Part shown: positions 1 to 7,073 of the stretch, piece after piece
Numbering within the stretch: position 1 is the stretch's first letter
How the letters are laid out: every line of letters starts with the position of its first letter
DNA from: CAYGXH01 sp964354485
GTDB lineage: Bacteria; Bacteroidota; Ignavibacteria; UBA10030; SZUA-254
Assembly (NCBI GenBank): GCA_964354485.1
Contig: CAYGZY010000122.1
Location: 1 to 9,563, forward strand
Length of the DNA: 9,563 nt
Direction: 5' to 3'
Translations under genes and position numbers: made by a program
Notes under the pieces: generated by a model
Told to the model about the DNA's origin: nothing
What the model saw: the letters and a program-made list of their open reading frames with translations, nothing else
Database searches by the model: none

Positions 1-393
1 TTACGAACTTCGTTCCCCCTGTTCGATGGATCAGCGGCAGAACTGAGCAATGAATCCCCACTTTAGAGCTGTTCAACGATTACTCGGACAGACTCCTAGA
101 TACAATTATGGTAATGTTACAAAAATTTAACCTGTTTGTCAAGATTTATTTCAGCTTGGCGGCATATTTTACGTATTAGTATTTATATACCCGACATCCT
201 CCCCATCGCGCTCATCCCGCCTTGAGTAGTAAATATAACGGAGGCTCAAGTCATTATTTATTAAGATTTTACATAGTCCCATTCGGCATATAAAGCACGG
301 AACATTTCGGACAAGCGGTTCTGGAACTCAGTTAACTTTTAGAGAAAAGATTATCCGACGATGGAGATGTGAATCCTGATCAGCCGTATTTGA
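1..393. other. Gene-free left flank
   Basis: No coding region can be supported here. All long frames are broken on both strands. Short frames open to the left edge exist on both strands (stops near 42-66 on the plus strand; leftward frames from a GTG or TTG near 35-50), so the tail or head of a neighbouring gene may touch the edge, but they are too short to judge. The stretch holds a leftward promoter (114-142) and, at its right end, an inverted repeat overlapping the stop codon of the GvpF/L-like gene. The rest (about 145-370) is AT-rich spacer with only a weak inverted repeat (CTTGAG near 222, CTCAAG near 245). Confidence 0.5.
114..142 (-). promoter_or_regulatory. sigma70-type promoter, firing leftward
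   Basis: On the minus strand the -35 box is TTGACA (plus 137-142, six of six to consensus). A 17-base spacer separates it from the -10 box TAACAT (plus 114-119, four of six). Transcription would start near position 107 and run leftward through at least 100 bases to the window edge. The downstream RNA has a TAGGAG about 10-15 bases into the transcript but no ATG after it, so the product is either a gene with a long leader or a non-coding RNA lying mostly outside the window. This is the best promoter match I found here. Confidence 0.55.
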
Positions 394-398
394 TCAGG
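375..398. repeat. Inverted repeat over the gvpF/L-like stop codon
   Basis: CCTGATCA (375-382) and TGATCAGG (391-398) are perfect eight-base arms around an eight-base loop. The right arm contains the TGA stop codon (394-396, read leftward) of the GvpF/L-like gene. In the mRNA this would be a stem exactly at the stop codon. No T-run follows on either strand, so it is not a canonical intrinsic terminator. It could be a transcript-end structure, or chance, because TGATCA is itself a palindrome. Confidence 0.35.
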
Positions 399-1602
399 TG
401 AAGGAAAATTTCGTATTTGGATTTGAAACCTTGAGCATCAATTTAAACTCGTCATATTCGTTCTGAAGACTGCGGATTGTCTGGCAGAAATTTTTCCGCT
501 TATCCTTTCCGACAGTATAACGGACGGAAAGTATTGACTTCCAATCATCCATGTAGGCGTTATCAAGCCGGACCATAAAATCGATCTTCGTTTTTGATGA
601 ATGGAGGAGCAGCTGACTGTGAATTTCCTGCGCGATATTTTTCTCGCGGATCATCAGTCGTTCAAGCACCTTGATATCCTTTCCGCGCAATTTTGGTTGA
701 CGGGCAGCACGTTCTTTTATCCGGTCGTGCGCTTGAGAAGCTACGGAGGGGTGTTCAATGAGATACTGATCGTAAGCGAAAACTTCGACATCCCATTCAA
801 CGGCGTCATGTATGTCGATCAGTGTCCTCAGCATTTCGACATACCGGTCTTCGACCTGTTTGATGATTTGTTCCTTCCCCTGTATGACCGTCCAGAATGA
901 CAGCGACACGATCCATTCATCCGCCCGCAGTGTATTGAGAATTTTTTCATGTCCCAGCTTAAAAGTAAAAAGGTCTTCTGCAGAGACAGGTGGCTTACTG
1001 GAAATATAACCTGCATCGATTTCAGTAATTAACCGTTGGAGAAAGAGTCTAACATCGCCATAGTCGAGTATGAAAATGTTATTCTTACCGTCGATACCCT
1101 TCATGAGAAGTTGCTTTGAAGGAATACCTTTTCCGGTACTGTCAGGAGCATAACAGAATCCGTACAGATAGAACCAGTCATCGGATTTTATCTCAAAATC
1201 AATTTCTGAATATTGAAACGGCTCCTTGACCGCAAATTTCTCCATTACGTGTTCCGTTGACTTAACTTCGGTCGGAACTATTTTCTCTTCGCCTTCTCCA
1301 CCGATCGCCGCCTCTTCCTCCACATATTTTTCCAATTCTGCTTTTCTTGCTGACGCAGTTGCTTCACTTTCTGCGGCGGCCTGTTCTACTTTTACTTCTT
1401 GTTCAATCAGGTAGATAATCAAATCGCGCAGATCGCTCGAGAGCAGGTATTCAAATTGCTTAATTATCGCTTCAGCCACTTTCCCTACGGGAAGATCGGT
1501 AAACGGTTCGAGTTTCCGGCGGAGATTCTCGTTCTGCTTGATTCTTTCTGAAAGTTCTTCAATGATCAGTGCCGACAACTTCTTGCGAGTATCGTCTTTC
1601 AT
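394..1602 (-). CDS. GvpL/GvpF-like gas vesicle protein with an N-terminal extension
   Basis: A 402-residue soluble protein. Residues about 143-402 carry the marks of the GvpF/GvpL family: YLYGF (145-149), a GIDGK...ILDYGDV stretch (169-184), an HEKIL helix (218-222), VSLSFWTVI (232-240) in place of the usual LPLRFGTV, EWDVEVF (269-275), and a C-terminal strand ending NPNTKFSFT where the family typically ends in PYSF or PYTF. GvpF/L are minor gas-vesicle proteins thought to help assemble the GvpA shell. Residues 1-140 are not part of the usual family: an amphipathic helical region (1-75), then an Ala/Glu-rich probable coiled coil or linker (75-108). No gvpA, gvpN or other gvp gene is visible, so a role in real gas vesicles is uncertain. 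The start is supported by GAGGA on the minus strand (cctc at 1610-1613), seven bases before the ATG. The gene lies downstream of tRNA-Ser on the same strand. The family call is from motif memory, not a search. Confidence 0.68.
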   Translation of the reverse strand: MKDDTRKKLSALIIEELSERIKQNENLRRKLEPFTDLPVGKVAEAIIKQFEYLLSSDLRDLIIYLIEQEVKVEQAAAESEATASARKAELEKYVEEEAAIGGEGEEKIVPTEVKSTEHVMEKFAVKEPFQYSEIDFEIKSDDWFYLYGFCYAPDSTGKGIPSKQLLMKGIDGKNNIFILDYGDVRLFLQRLITEIDAGYISSKPPVSAEDLFTFKLGHEKILNTLRADEWIVSLSFWTVIQGKEQIIKQVEDRYVEMLRTLIDIHDAVEWDVEVFAYDQYLIEHPSVASQAHDRIKERAARQPKLRGKDIKVLERLMIREKNIAQEIHSQLLLHSSKTKIDFMVRLDNAYMDDWKSILSVRYTVGKDKRKNFCQTIRSLQNEYDEFKLMLKVSNPNTKFSFT

Positions 1603-1701
1603 ACATTTTCCTCAGGATGATAGCGGATATTATCGGACAACAACCAATTTTTTAAAGAATACAATACCAGCGACATATATACCGAAATATTAAAAAATTT
1701 A

Positions 1702-1727
1702 AGCATATCACAATATTTTTTTATGCT
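1702..1727 (-). repeat. AT-rich inverted repeat upstream of the gvpF/L-like gene
   Basis: AGCATA (1702-1707) and TATGCT (1722-1727) form six-base arms around a 14-base loop. Read leftward, TAAATTTTTT follows directly, so the element could be a weak terminator for the tRNA-Ser transcript. The stem is short and AT-rich, so the call is tentative. The surrounding spacer (1603-1767) is otherwise AT-rich and shows no gene. Confidence 0.22.
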
Positions 1728-1767
1728 ATCAATCTTGTTTTTTTTTGAGCCGTATTCGTACTTCCCT

Positions 1768-1812
1768 GCCGATTTACCCACCGAAACCCCTTCTCTTGGG
1801 GCGCAGGTGAGC
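1768..1812 (+). repeat. Hairpin repeat, copy A, abutting tRNA-Ser
   Basis: This 45-base element matches 5059-5103 inside polA at 36 of 45 positions without gaps, and all nine differences are transitions. It folds as an outer stem CACC/GGTG (1779-1782 with 1806-1809), an internal loop GAAA/CGCA, an inner stem CCCC/GGGG (1787-1790 with 1798-1801) and a seven-base loop TTCTCTT. Its last base (1812) is the discriminator position of the leftward tRNA-Ser gene, so it sits exactly at the tRNA 3' end. Read leftward from the tRNA it could slow or process the transcript, but no T-run follows, so it is not a standard terminator. Confidence 0.7.
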
Positions 1813-1898
1813 GGAGAGGGAGGGATTCGAACCCCCGTACGCCTAAAGGCGTAAACGGTTTTCAAGACCGCCGCTTTCAACCGCTCAGCCACCTCTCC
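1812..1898 (-). tRNA. tRNA-Ser (anticodon UGA)
   Basis: An 87-base class II tRNA read leftward. The acceptor stem GGAGAGG (plus 1892-1898) pairs with CCTCTCC (plus 1813-1819), with a G discriminator (1812) as is usual for tRNA-Ser. The D-arm is GGCTGAGCGGTTGAAAGC, the anticodon stem-loop CGGTCTTGAAAACCG carries TGA (plus 1862-1864), and the T-arm contains GGGGGTTCGAATCCCTC. A long variable arm (ACGCCTTTAGGCGT) confirms the serine type. The 3' CCA is not encoded (CTC follows) and must be added by nucleotidyltransferase. It decodes UCA and related serine codons. Confidence 0.97.
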
Positions 1899-1930
1899 GA
1901 TTTATACAAGAACATTAAAAATGCATTTAT

Positions 1931-1959
1931 AATATAGAGAAAAGGAAAAATGAATGCAA
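1931..1959 (-). promoter_or_regulatory. Possible promoter for tRNA-Ser
   Basis: On the minus strand a -10 box TATATT (plus 1931-1936, five of six) lies 17 bases downstream of TTGCAT (plus 1954-1959, three of six). Transcription would begin about 25 bases before the tRNA 5' end, a reasonable leader length. The site lies just after the stop codon of the upstream EamA permease gene, so the tRNA could also be reached by read-through. Confidence 0.35.
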
Positions 1960-1969
1960 GATACGTTTG

Positions 1970-2830
1970 TCAGCCATATTGAGTTACAATTATTCCACCT
2001 AGTGCTATTAAACCACCAATGATGAACACAGGAGTTATCGTTTGCCCAAGCAGTGTCCATGCGAGGATGGTAGTCAGTATGGGTTGTAAATTTGAAAAGA
2101 TGGCGACTTTTGATGCAGTAGTCCGACTGAGAGCGTAGTACCAGAGAAGGTAAGCGATGATCGACGTCCCGATTGACAGATACAACAATCCGCTCCAGTG
2201 ATGAATCGTCAGGACTGAAAAGTCATAATCTGCAATCCCGAATATTCCGATCGGCACGAACATTATCGTCCCAAGCACCATCGTTGTGATGCTCGTCTTA
2301 AAAGCGCCATAATGAAGGATCAGATACCTTCCCTGAACAGTATAGTATGCCCACGCGATGACTGCCACTACAAGGAGAAGATTTCCAAGCATATATTCAG
2401 ACTTAAAATCAATACCGCGCTCAAAAATAATCAGGCAAACACCAGAAAATGCAATCAGAACACCAAGTCCCTTCTTCCACCCCACCTTCTCCCGACCCAT
2501 CACCGAGGAAAGAACAAGCACCAGAGCGGGTGTCGTGCTGTAAAATAATGCAGCATTGGTCGGCGTTGTATAACGGATCGCTGTTAGAAATAAAAATTGA
2601 TTAACCGGTATCGCTAAAAAACTTAGGAGCAGGATTGACCCCAAGTGTTCCTTCCTGAATCGGAATTTCTCCTTGCGAATAAAAGCAAGAATGCAAAGTC
2701 CCGCTGCTGCAATCCCCGATCTTAACATCGTTAATGTGACCGGTTCGATGTCGCGTACCACAATCTTCGCCACGATATGAGTACCGCTGGCAATAAGTGA
2801 CTGCAGAAGCATTATAAAGTAGACAAACAT
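1970..2830 (-). CDS. EamA/DMT-family permease 1
   Basis: A 286-residue inner-membrane protein of the drug/metabolite transporter superfamily (EamA, RhaT/RarD-like). It is almost wholly hydrophobic, with about ten membrane segments in two repeated EamA domains (roughly residues 3-137 and 148-284). Each repeat shows the family signature at its fourth segment: NAALFYSTTPALVLVLSSV ending MGREKV (92-116), and KVAIFSNLQPILTTILAWTLLGQ (241-263). The second has Gln where the conserved LGE glutamate usually stands. Family members export amino acids, metabolites or drugs; the substrate cannot be told from sequence. The length is normal. The start at 2830 fits the first membrane segment, but no Shine-Dalgarno sequence is visible; Met7 is the alternative. 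It is divergent from the MFS exporter gene and upstream of tRNA-Ser on the same strand. Confidence 0.9.
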   Translation of the reverse strand: MFVYFIMLLQSLIASGTHIVAKIVVRDIEPVTLTMLRSGIAAAGLCILAFIRKEKFRFRKEHLGSILLLSFLAIPVNQFLFLTAIRYTTPTNAALFYSTTPALVLVLSSVMGREKVGWKKGLGVLIAFSGVCLIIFERGIDFKSEYMLGNLLLVVAVIAWAYYTVQGRYLILHYGAFKTSITTMVLGTIMFVPIGIFGIADYDFSVLTIHHWSGLLYLSIGTSIIAYLLWYYALSRTTASKVAIFSNLQPILTTILAWTLLGQTITPVFIIGGLIALGGIIVTQYG

Positions 2831-2904
2831 GACTTGAATATAAGAAAAAAAGGAGATTACTTTAGAGCAAAACTTGAGAATATTTTGTATCTTAATTTGA
2901 TTTA
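2831..2904. promoter_or_regulatory. Divergent intergenic region between two transporter genes
   Basis: These 74 AT-rich bases must hold the start signals of the leftward EamA permease and the rightward MFS exporter. Neither gene has a clear Shine-Dalgarno sequence. For the MFS gene, TATTTTG at 2881-2887 comes close to the Bacteroidota -7 element (TAnnTTTG) but lacks one T; TTGAGA at 2874-2879 has no well-spaced -10 partner. The shared region allows common control, but no operator is evident. Confidence 0.35.
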
Positions 2905-4107
2905 ATGGATAACTGGAAGAAAAATTTATACGTCCTTTGGGGAACCCAGTTCCTCGTGATGATGGGGATGAATATGGTGATCCCCTTCCTTCCCTTTTAT
3001 ATCCGGCAATTAGGGATAACGAACCCGGATGATGTCGCTCGCTGGAGCGGTATTGTTTTTGCAGGGACGTTCATGACCTCTTTCATTGCCACGCCGTTCT
3101 GGGGAACGATGGGTGACAAGTACGGAAAGAAGCTCATGGTGGTTCGAGCGCTCTTCGGCCTCGGACTTTCACAGATTTTTATAGGTTTTTCACAGGATGT
3201 GTTTCAGCTTTTTATTTTCCGCCTCCTGCAGGGCGCCATAAGCGGTTTCATCGCGGCCTCTCTGGCGCTTGTATCCACATCGACACCCAAGGAGCGCATC
3301 GGATATGCGCTGGGAATCCTGCAATCCGCCACCGCGGGCGGAACGATGATCGGTCCGGCATTCGGCGGCTTTCTTGCCGACATCATCGGATACAGAGAGA
3401 TATTTTTTATCACCGCGGCGTTATGCGTTGCCGGTGGATTTATTGTTATCAAGCTGGTTCAGGAGACAGAGCAACCTGCTCAGGCACATGAGCCGCCATC
3501 CGTAATACAGAATTTCAAGACGATGGCAACCGACAGTCATCTTAGAATTATCGGTATTACGATCATCCTGTCGCAGATGGCCTCGCTTATGATCGAGCCG
3601 CTTTTTGCACTTTTTATTGAGAGCTTCCAATCCACCACAACTTATATTTCCACATATACCGGAATTACTATCGCAATCTCGGGTATTTTCATGGTCATAT
3701 CTTCACCGTGGTGGGGGAAGCGGAACGACCGGCTCGGATTCAAGCAGAACCTGATTATGTCGCTGACATGGACGGGGATCGCATACAGTCTGCATATGGT
3801 TATTCCGACTCTGCTGACCCTTGCTCTACTTCGGGCCATCCTCGGTTTTGCTCGGGGTGGAATTCTACACTCGCTCTATTCTATGACGAGCATTCATTCA
3901 CCGGAAAACAGAAAAAGCGGTCTGATCGGCATCGCCTCAAGTCTCACAGTTTTCGGCAACATGCTCGGCCCTCTGAGCGGCGGAATGATAGCAGGATACT
4001 TCGGATTATCCGGTGTGTTTATCATCAATAGTACGATGTTCATCATTTGCAGTATCCTCGTCTGGATGTACTATCATGACCACGAGCCAAAAACAGGGAA
4101 TGCGTGA
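2905..4107 (+). CDS. MFS drug efflux transporter, MdtG-like (DHA1)
   Basis: A 400-residue, 12-segment inner-membrane antiporter of the major facilitator superfamily. The N-terminal half reads closely like E. coli MdtG: WKKNLYVLW at 4-12, VIPFLPFYIRQLGI (25-38), WSGIVFAGTF (47-56). Motif A, GTMGDKYGKKLMVV (67-80), is in the loop between segments 2 and 3. Motif C, GGTMIGPAFGG (145-155), is the segment-5 signature of proton-driven drug exporters. A short hydrophilic stretch near 190-205 marks the central loop. Known relatives expel drugs or toxic metabolites in exchange for protons; the substrate here is unknown. The start at 2905 matches the family N-terminus, but no Shine-Dalgarno site precedes it. 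The stop codon lies 41 bases before the preferred polA start, so the two may be co-transcribed. Confidence 0.92.
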   Translation: MDNWKKNLYVLWGTQFLVMMGMNMVIPFLPFYIRQLGITNPDDVARWSGIVFAGTFMTSFIATPFWGTMGDKYGKKLMVVRALFGLGLSQIFIGFSQDVFQLFIFRLLQGAISGFIAASLALVSTSTPKERIGYALGILQSATAGGTMIGPAFGGFLADIIGYREIFFITAALCVAGGFIVIKLVQETEQPAQAHEPPSVIQNFKTMATDSHLRIIGITIILSQMASLMIEPLFALFIESFQSTTTYISTYTGITIAISGIFMVISSPWWGKRNDRLGFKQNLIMSLTWTGIAYSLHMVIPTLLTLALLRAILGFARGGILHSLYSMTSIHSPENRKSGLIGIASSLTVFGNMLGPLSGGMIAGYFGLSGVFIINSTMFIICSILVWMYYHDHEPKTGNA

Positions 4108-4148
4108 AATGAAACCGGGTAATGAATGAAAAATGTGGGTATGAAATA

Positions 4149-7070
4149 ATGAAAAGTACAACAAAGAAAAATCGCCTCTTTCTCCTCGACGGGATGGCGC
4201 TGGCGTACCGCGCTTACTTCTCGTTTATCAGTCGTCCCCTCATCAATTCGAAAGGCGAGAACACAAGCGCGATCTACGGCTTTGTTACCACACTCATGAA
4301 AATCCTCAATGAGGAAAAACCCGAATATATTGCCGTCGTTTTCGATACCCCGCAACCGACCTTCCGCCATGTGATGTACTCGCCCTACAAAGCAACGCGC
4401 CAGAAAATGCCCGAGGACATGGTACCGCAAATAGAACGCCTGAAAGAAACCGTGCGCGCGTTCAACGTCCCGAGTCTTGAACTTGACGGCTACGAGGCGG
4501 ATGACCTTATCGGAACACTCGCACGAAGAGCCGAAAAGGAAGGAATTTATACCTACCTCGTCACCGGTGATAAGGACTTCATGCAGCTTATTTCTCCTCT
4601 CATATGCATGTATAAACCGGGCAAACGCGGGGACGAATGGGAAATTATTGACACCGATGCGGTCGTGAAAAGATTCGGCGTGGGACCGGATCATGTTGTG
4701 GATGTACTCGGACTTACCGGCGATGCCTCGGATAACGTGCCGGGAGTTTCCGGTATCGGGGAAAAAACTGCAATCCCGCTCGTGCAGAAGTACGGTTCTA
4801 TTGAAAATATTTACAAGAATCTCCAGAGCGTGGAACAAAAAGGTGTACAAAAAAAACTGCGCGATCATCAGGAAGATGCTTTCCTCTCAAAAAAACTCAT
4901 CACCCTTGATACAGACGTACCAATACCGGTCGACCTGCACCGGCTTACAGCACAAGCCCCCGATAATGACAAACTCACGCGTCTATTCAGCGAATTTGAA
5001 TTCAAATCGCTCATCCAAAAAATAAAACCGAGCGCTCAAGACACAAGCGAACCTGCTCGCCGATCTATCCGCCGAAGCTCCCTCTTTTGGAGCGCAGGCG
5101 AGCCGGCTGAATTCATTCCATCCCTGCGCGAATTTACCGACATCACGCAAGACGAACATTCGTATCATCTTGTGGAAGGAGAAAAAAGTTTCAATACTCT
5201 GATGCAGATGCTCTCACGGTCGAAGTTCTTCATATTCGACACGGAGACGACGTCGACAAATCCCCTCGAAGCTAAGCTCGTGGGTATCTCGTTTTCTCTC
5301 AAGCCGCGGGAAGCGTGGTACGTCCCCGTTGCTTCTGAAAAGAATTCTGCTCAAACACCTGAAGTCGGCAGTGAAGAGAGAATCGGCAACGATCTGTTTT
5401 CAGATCCCGGGACGAAACGCGGAAAGAAAAAATCCGTATTACCTGAACCCGAACAACCCAAACTAAATACCGGTTTCCCTCTCCCCTTCATTGTGAAACA
5501 CCTCTCCCCCATTTTTGCAGATCCATCTATCAAAAAAGGAGGGCAAAATGTAAAATATGACATGCTCATCCTCGCCTCACATGGCATCGAGGTCAGAGGC
5601 GTTGCGTTTGACACCATGGTAGCCAATTACATATTGCGTCCCGACGGTCAACACGGCCTCGATAAACAAGCGGCAGAGCATCTGGCTTACAATATGATTC
5701 CGTACTCCGCTTTAGTGAGCGACGGCAAGAAAACACATGACATCCGGGATGTCACCGTTGAGAAGGTAGCCGAATATTCCAACGAAGATTCTGATATGAC
5801 ATTCCGCCTGTTTGAGCTTCACGGGACCAAACTCGATCAGGAACACCTGATGAAGCTCTGCGAGGAAGTTGAATTTCCGCTCGTCTCCGTTCTCGCGCGG
5901 ATGGAATACACCGGGGTGAAGCTTGATGTTGATTTTCTCGCCGACCTGTCGAAAGAACTGGAACGCATCCTGCAGAACCTCGTACAGGACATATACAACG
6001 ATGCGGGGGAAAAGTTCAATATCAACTCCACCCAACAGCTTGGTAAAATTCTGTTTGAAAAGCTGAAGCTCTCTGTTGGACGTAAAACAAAAACAGGTTT
6101 CTCCACAGACGTCGGTGTTCTCGAAACATTACAGCACGGACACCCGATCATCGGGAGAATTCTGGAGTACCGTCAGCTCCAGAAACTGAAAAGCACATAC
6201 ATCGATGCGCTCCCCTCTCTCATCAAACCGAGAACCGGCCGGGTGCATACTTCATTCAATCAGACGATCACAGCGACGGGACGACTTTCAAGCAGTAATC
6301 CTAACCTACAGAACATCCCTATTCGCACCGAAATGGGAAGCCGGATCCGGAAGGCATTCATCCCTGGCAATAAAGATATGCTCATCCTTTCTGCCGATTA
6401 CTCACAAATAGAACTACGCATCATGGCACATATATCGGGCGATGAAGGATTGACGACGGCTTTCAACAATGGAGAGGATATCCATACAACAACCGCTGAA
6501 AAAGTATTCGGCGTCGGCTCACAGGATGTTACAAGAGAAATGAGACGGAAAGCGAAAGAAGTGAACTTCGGAATTATGTATGGAATAGGTCCTTACGGAT
6601 TATCATCACGTCTGGATATAACCCAGCAGGAAGCAAAGGGGATAATCGATACGTATTTCAAGCGATTCCCGAAAGTTAACCAGTATATATTTGACACGAT
6701 CGCGACCGCAAAAAAGGCCGGGTACGTAAGCACACTCCTCGGCCGGCGGCGGTACCTCCCCGATATCAATAGTCGGAACCAGAACATCCGTAGTAACGCC
6801 GAACGACAAGCGATCAACATGCCTATCCAGGGAACCGCCGCGGATATGATAAAAATCGCGATGGTAAAAATCGACCGGTTGTTTCAAGAAAAACCTTTCA
6901 AATCAAAGATGCTACTTCAGGTACACGATGAGCTTGTATTTGAAATTCCCGAAAAGGAGAAGGAAAAAGTACAGAATATTATCCGCGAAACGATGGAAAA
7001 CGCACTTCCTCTCTCGGTCCCGGTAGAAGTGGATATCGGAATCGGTAAGAATTGGTTAGAAGCACACTGA
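4149..7070 (+). CDS. polA: DNA polymerase I, with 5'-nuclease and proofreading domains
   Basis: A full-length Pol I of 973 residues that fills gaps and removes RNA primers in lagging-strand synthesis and repair. The 5'-nuclease domain (about 5-290) keeps its acidic metal ligands (D14, D66, E116/D118/D119, D141/D143, D192/D195) and a helix-hairpin-helix GVSGIGEKTA. The 3'-5' exonuclease has all three motifs: D364-T-E366, N467-xxx-D471 and Y543-xxx-D547, so proofreading should be active. The polymerase domain has motif A DYSQIELR (D750), the O-helix R799/K803/F807/Y811 and motif C VHDE (D927, E928); Phe807 is the usual deoxy-selective residue. Two oddities: residues 304-319 are encoded by a hairpin repeat in the linker between nuclease and exonuclease, and residues 395-464 of the exonuclease are about 35-40 longer than in E. 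coli, with a polar, probably disordered stretch. ATG 4149 gives the usual N-terminus (LFLLDGMALAYRAYF); ATG 4122, in frame, would add nine residues. Neither has a good Shine-Dalgarno site. Confidence 0.97.
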   Translation: MKSTTKKNRLFLLDGMALAYRAYFSFISRPLINSKGENTSAIYGFVTTLMKILNEEKPEYIAVVFDTPQPTFRHVMYSPYKATRQKMPEDMVPQIERLKETVRAFNVPSLELDGYEADDLIGTLARRAEKEGIYTYLVTGDKDFMQLISPLICMYKPGKRGDEWEIIDTDAVVKRFGVGPDHVVDVLGLTGDASDNVPGVSGIGEKTAIPLVQKYGSIENIYKNLQSVEQKGVQKKLRDHQEDAFLSKKLITLDTDVPIPVDLHRLTAQAPDNDKLTRLFSEFEFKSLIQKIKPSAQDTSEPARRSIRRSSLFWSAGEPAEFIPSLREFTDITQDEHSYHLVEGEKSFNTLMQMLSRSKFFIFDTETTSTNPLEAKLVGISFSLKPREAWYVPVASEKNSAQTPEVGSEERIGNDLFSDPGTKRGKKKSVLPEPEQPKLNTGFPLPFIVKHLSPIFADPSIKKGGQNVKYDMLILASHGIEVRGVAFDTMVANYILRPDGQHGLDKQAAEHLAYNMIPYSALVSDGKKTHDIRDVTVEKVAEYSNEDSDMTFRLFELHGTKLDQEHLMKLCEEVEFPLVSVLARMEYTGVKLDVDFLADLSKELERILQNLVQDIYNDAGEKFNINSTQQLGKILFEKLKLSVGRKTKTGFSTDVGVLETLQHGHPIIGRILEYRQLQKLKSTYIDALPSLIKPRTGRVHTSFNQTITATGRLSSSNPNLQNIPIRTEMGSRIRKAFIPGNKDMLILSADYSQIELRIMAHISGDEGLTTAFNNGEDIHTTTAEKVFGVGSQDVTREMRRKAKEVNFGIMYGIGPYGLSSRLDITQQEAKGIIDTYFKRFPKVNQYIFDTIATAKKAGYVSTLLGRRRYLPDINSRNQNIRSNAERQAINMPIQGTAADMIKIAMVKIDRLFQEKPFKSKMLLQVHDELVFEIPEKEKEKVQNIIRETMENALPLSVPVEVDIGIGKNWLEAH
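5059..5103 (+). repeat. Hairpin repeat, copy B, in frame inside polA
   Basis: This is the second copy of the element at 1768-1812, in the same orientation. The outer stem is CGCC/GGCG (5070-5073 with 5097-5100), the internal loop GAAG/CGCA, the inner stem CTCC/GGAG (5078-5081 with 5089-5092) and the loop CTCTTTT. An alternative seven-base outer stem GCTCGCC/GGCGAGC (5055-5061 with 5097-5103) is also possible. It encodes part of PolA residues 304-319 (RRSIRRSSLFWSAGEP) without shifting frame or adding a stop. It sits between two folded domains, where extra residues should be tolerated. Confidence 0.7.
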
Positions 7071-7073
7071 CAT

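Noticed and set aside
601..900. Rightward open frame inside the GvpF/L-like gene
   Set aside because: It is the complement of a well-supported coding region and has no family features or ribosome binding site.
1730..1812. Intrinsic terminator for tRNA-Ser formed by the hairpin repeat
   Set aside because: In the tRNA direction the stem is followed by GTGGGTAAATCGG and then an A-run, not a T-run; the T-run lies on the wrong strand.
1599..1892. Leftward open frame of 97 codons starting MAERLKAAVLK inside tRNA-Ser
   Set aside because: Its N-terminal part is a translation of the tRNA itself, a familiar false gene, and the remainder runs through the repeat and AT-rich spacer with no recognisable protein features.
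4074..4868. Leftward open frame of 264 codons antisense to the start of polA
   Set aside because: polA is unmistakable on the other strand with conserved nuclease motifs throughout this stretch; the antisense frame resembles no protein family I know.
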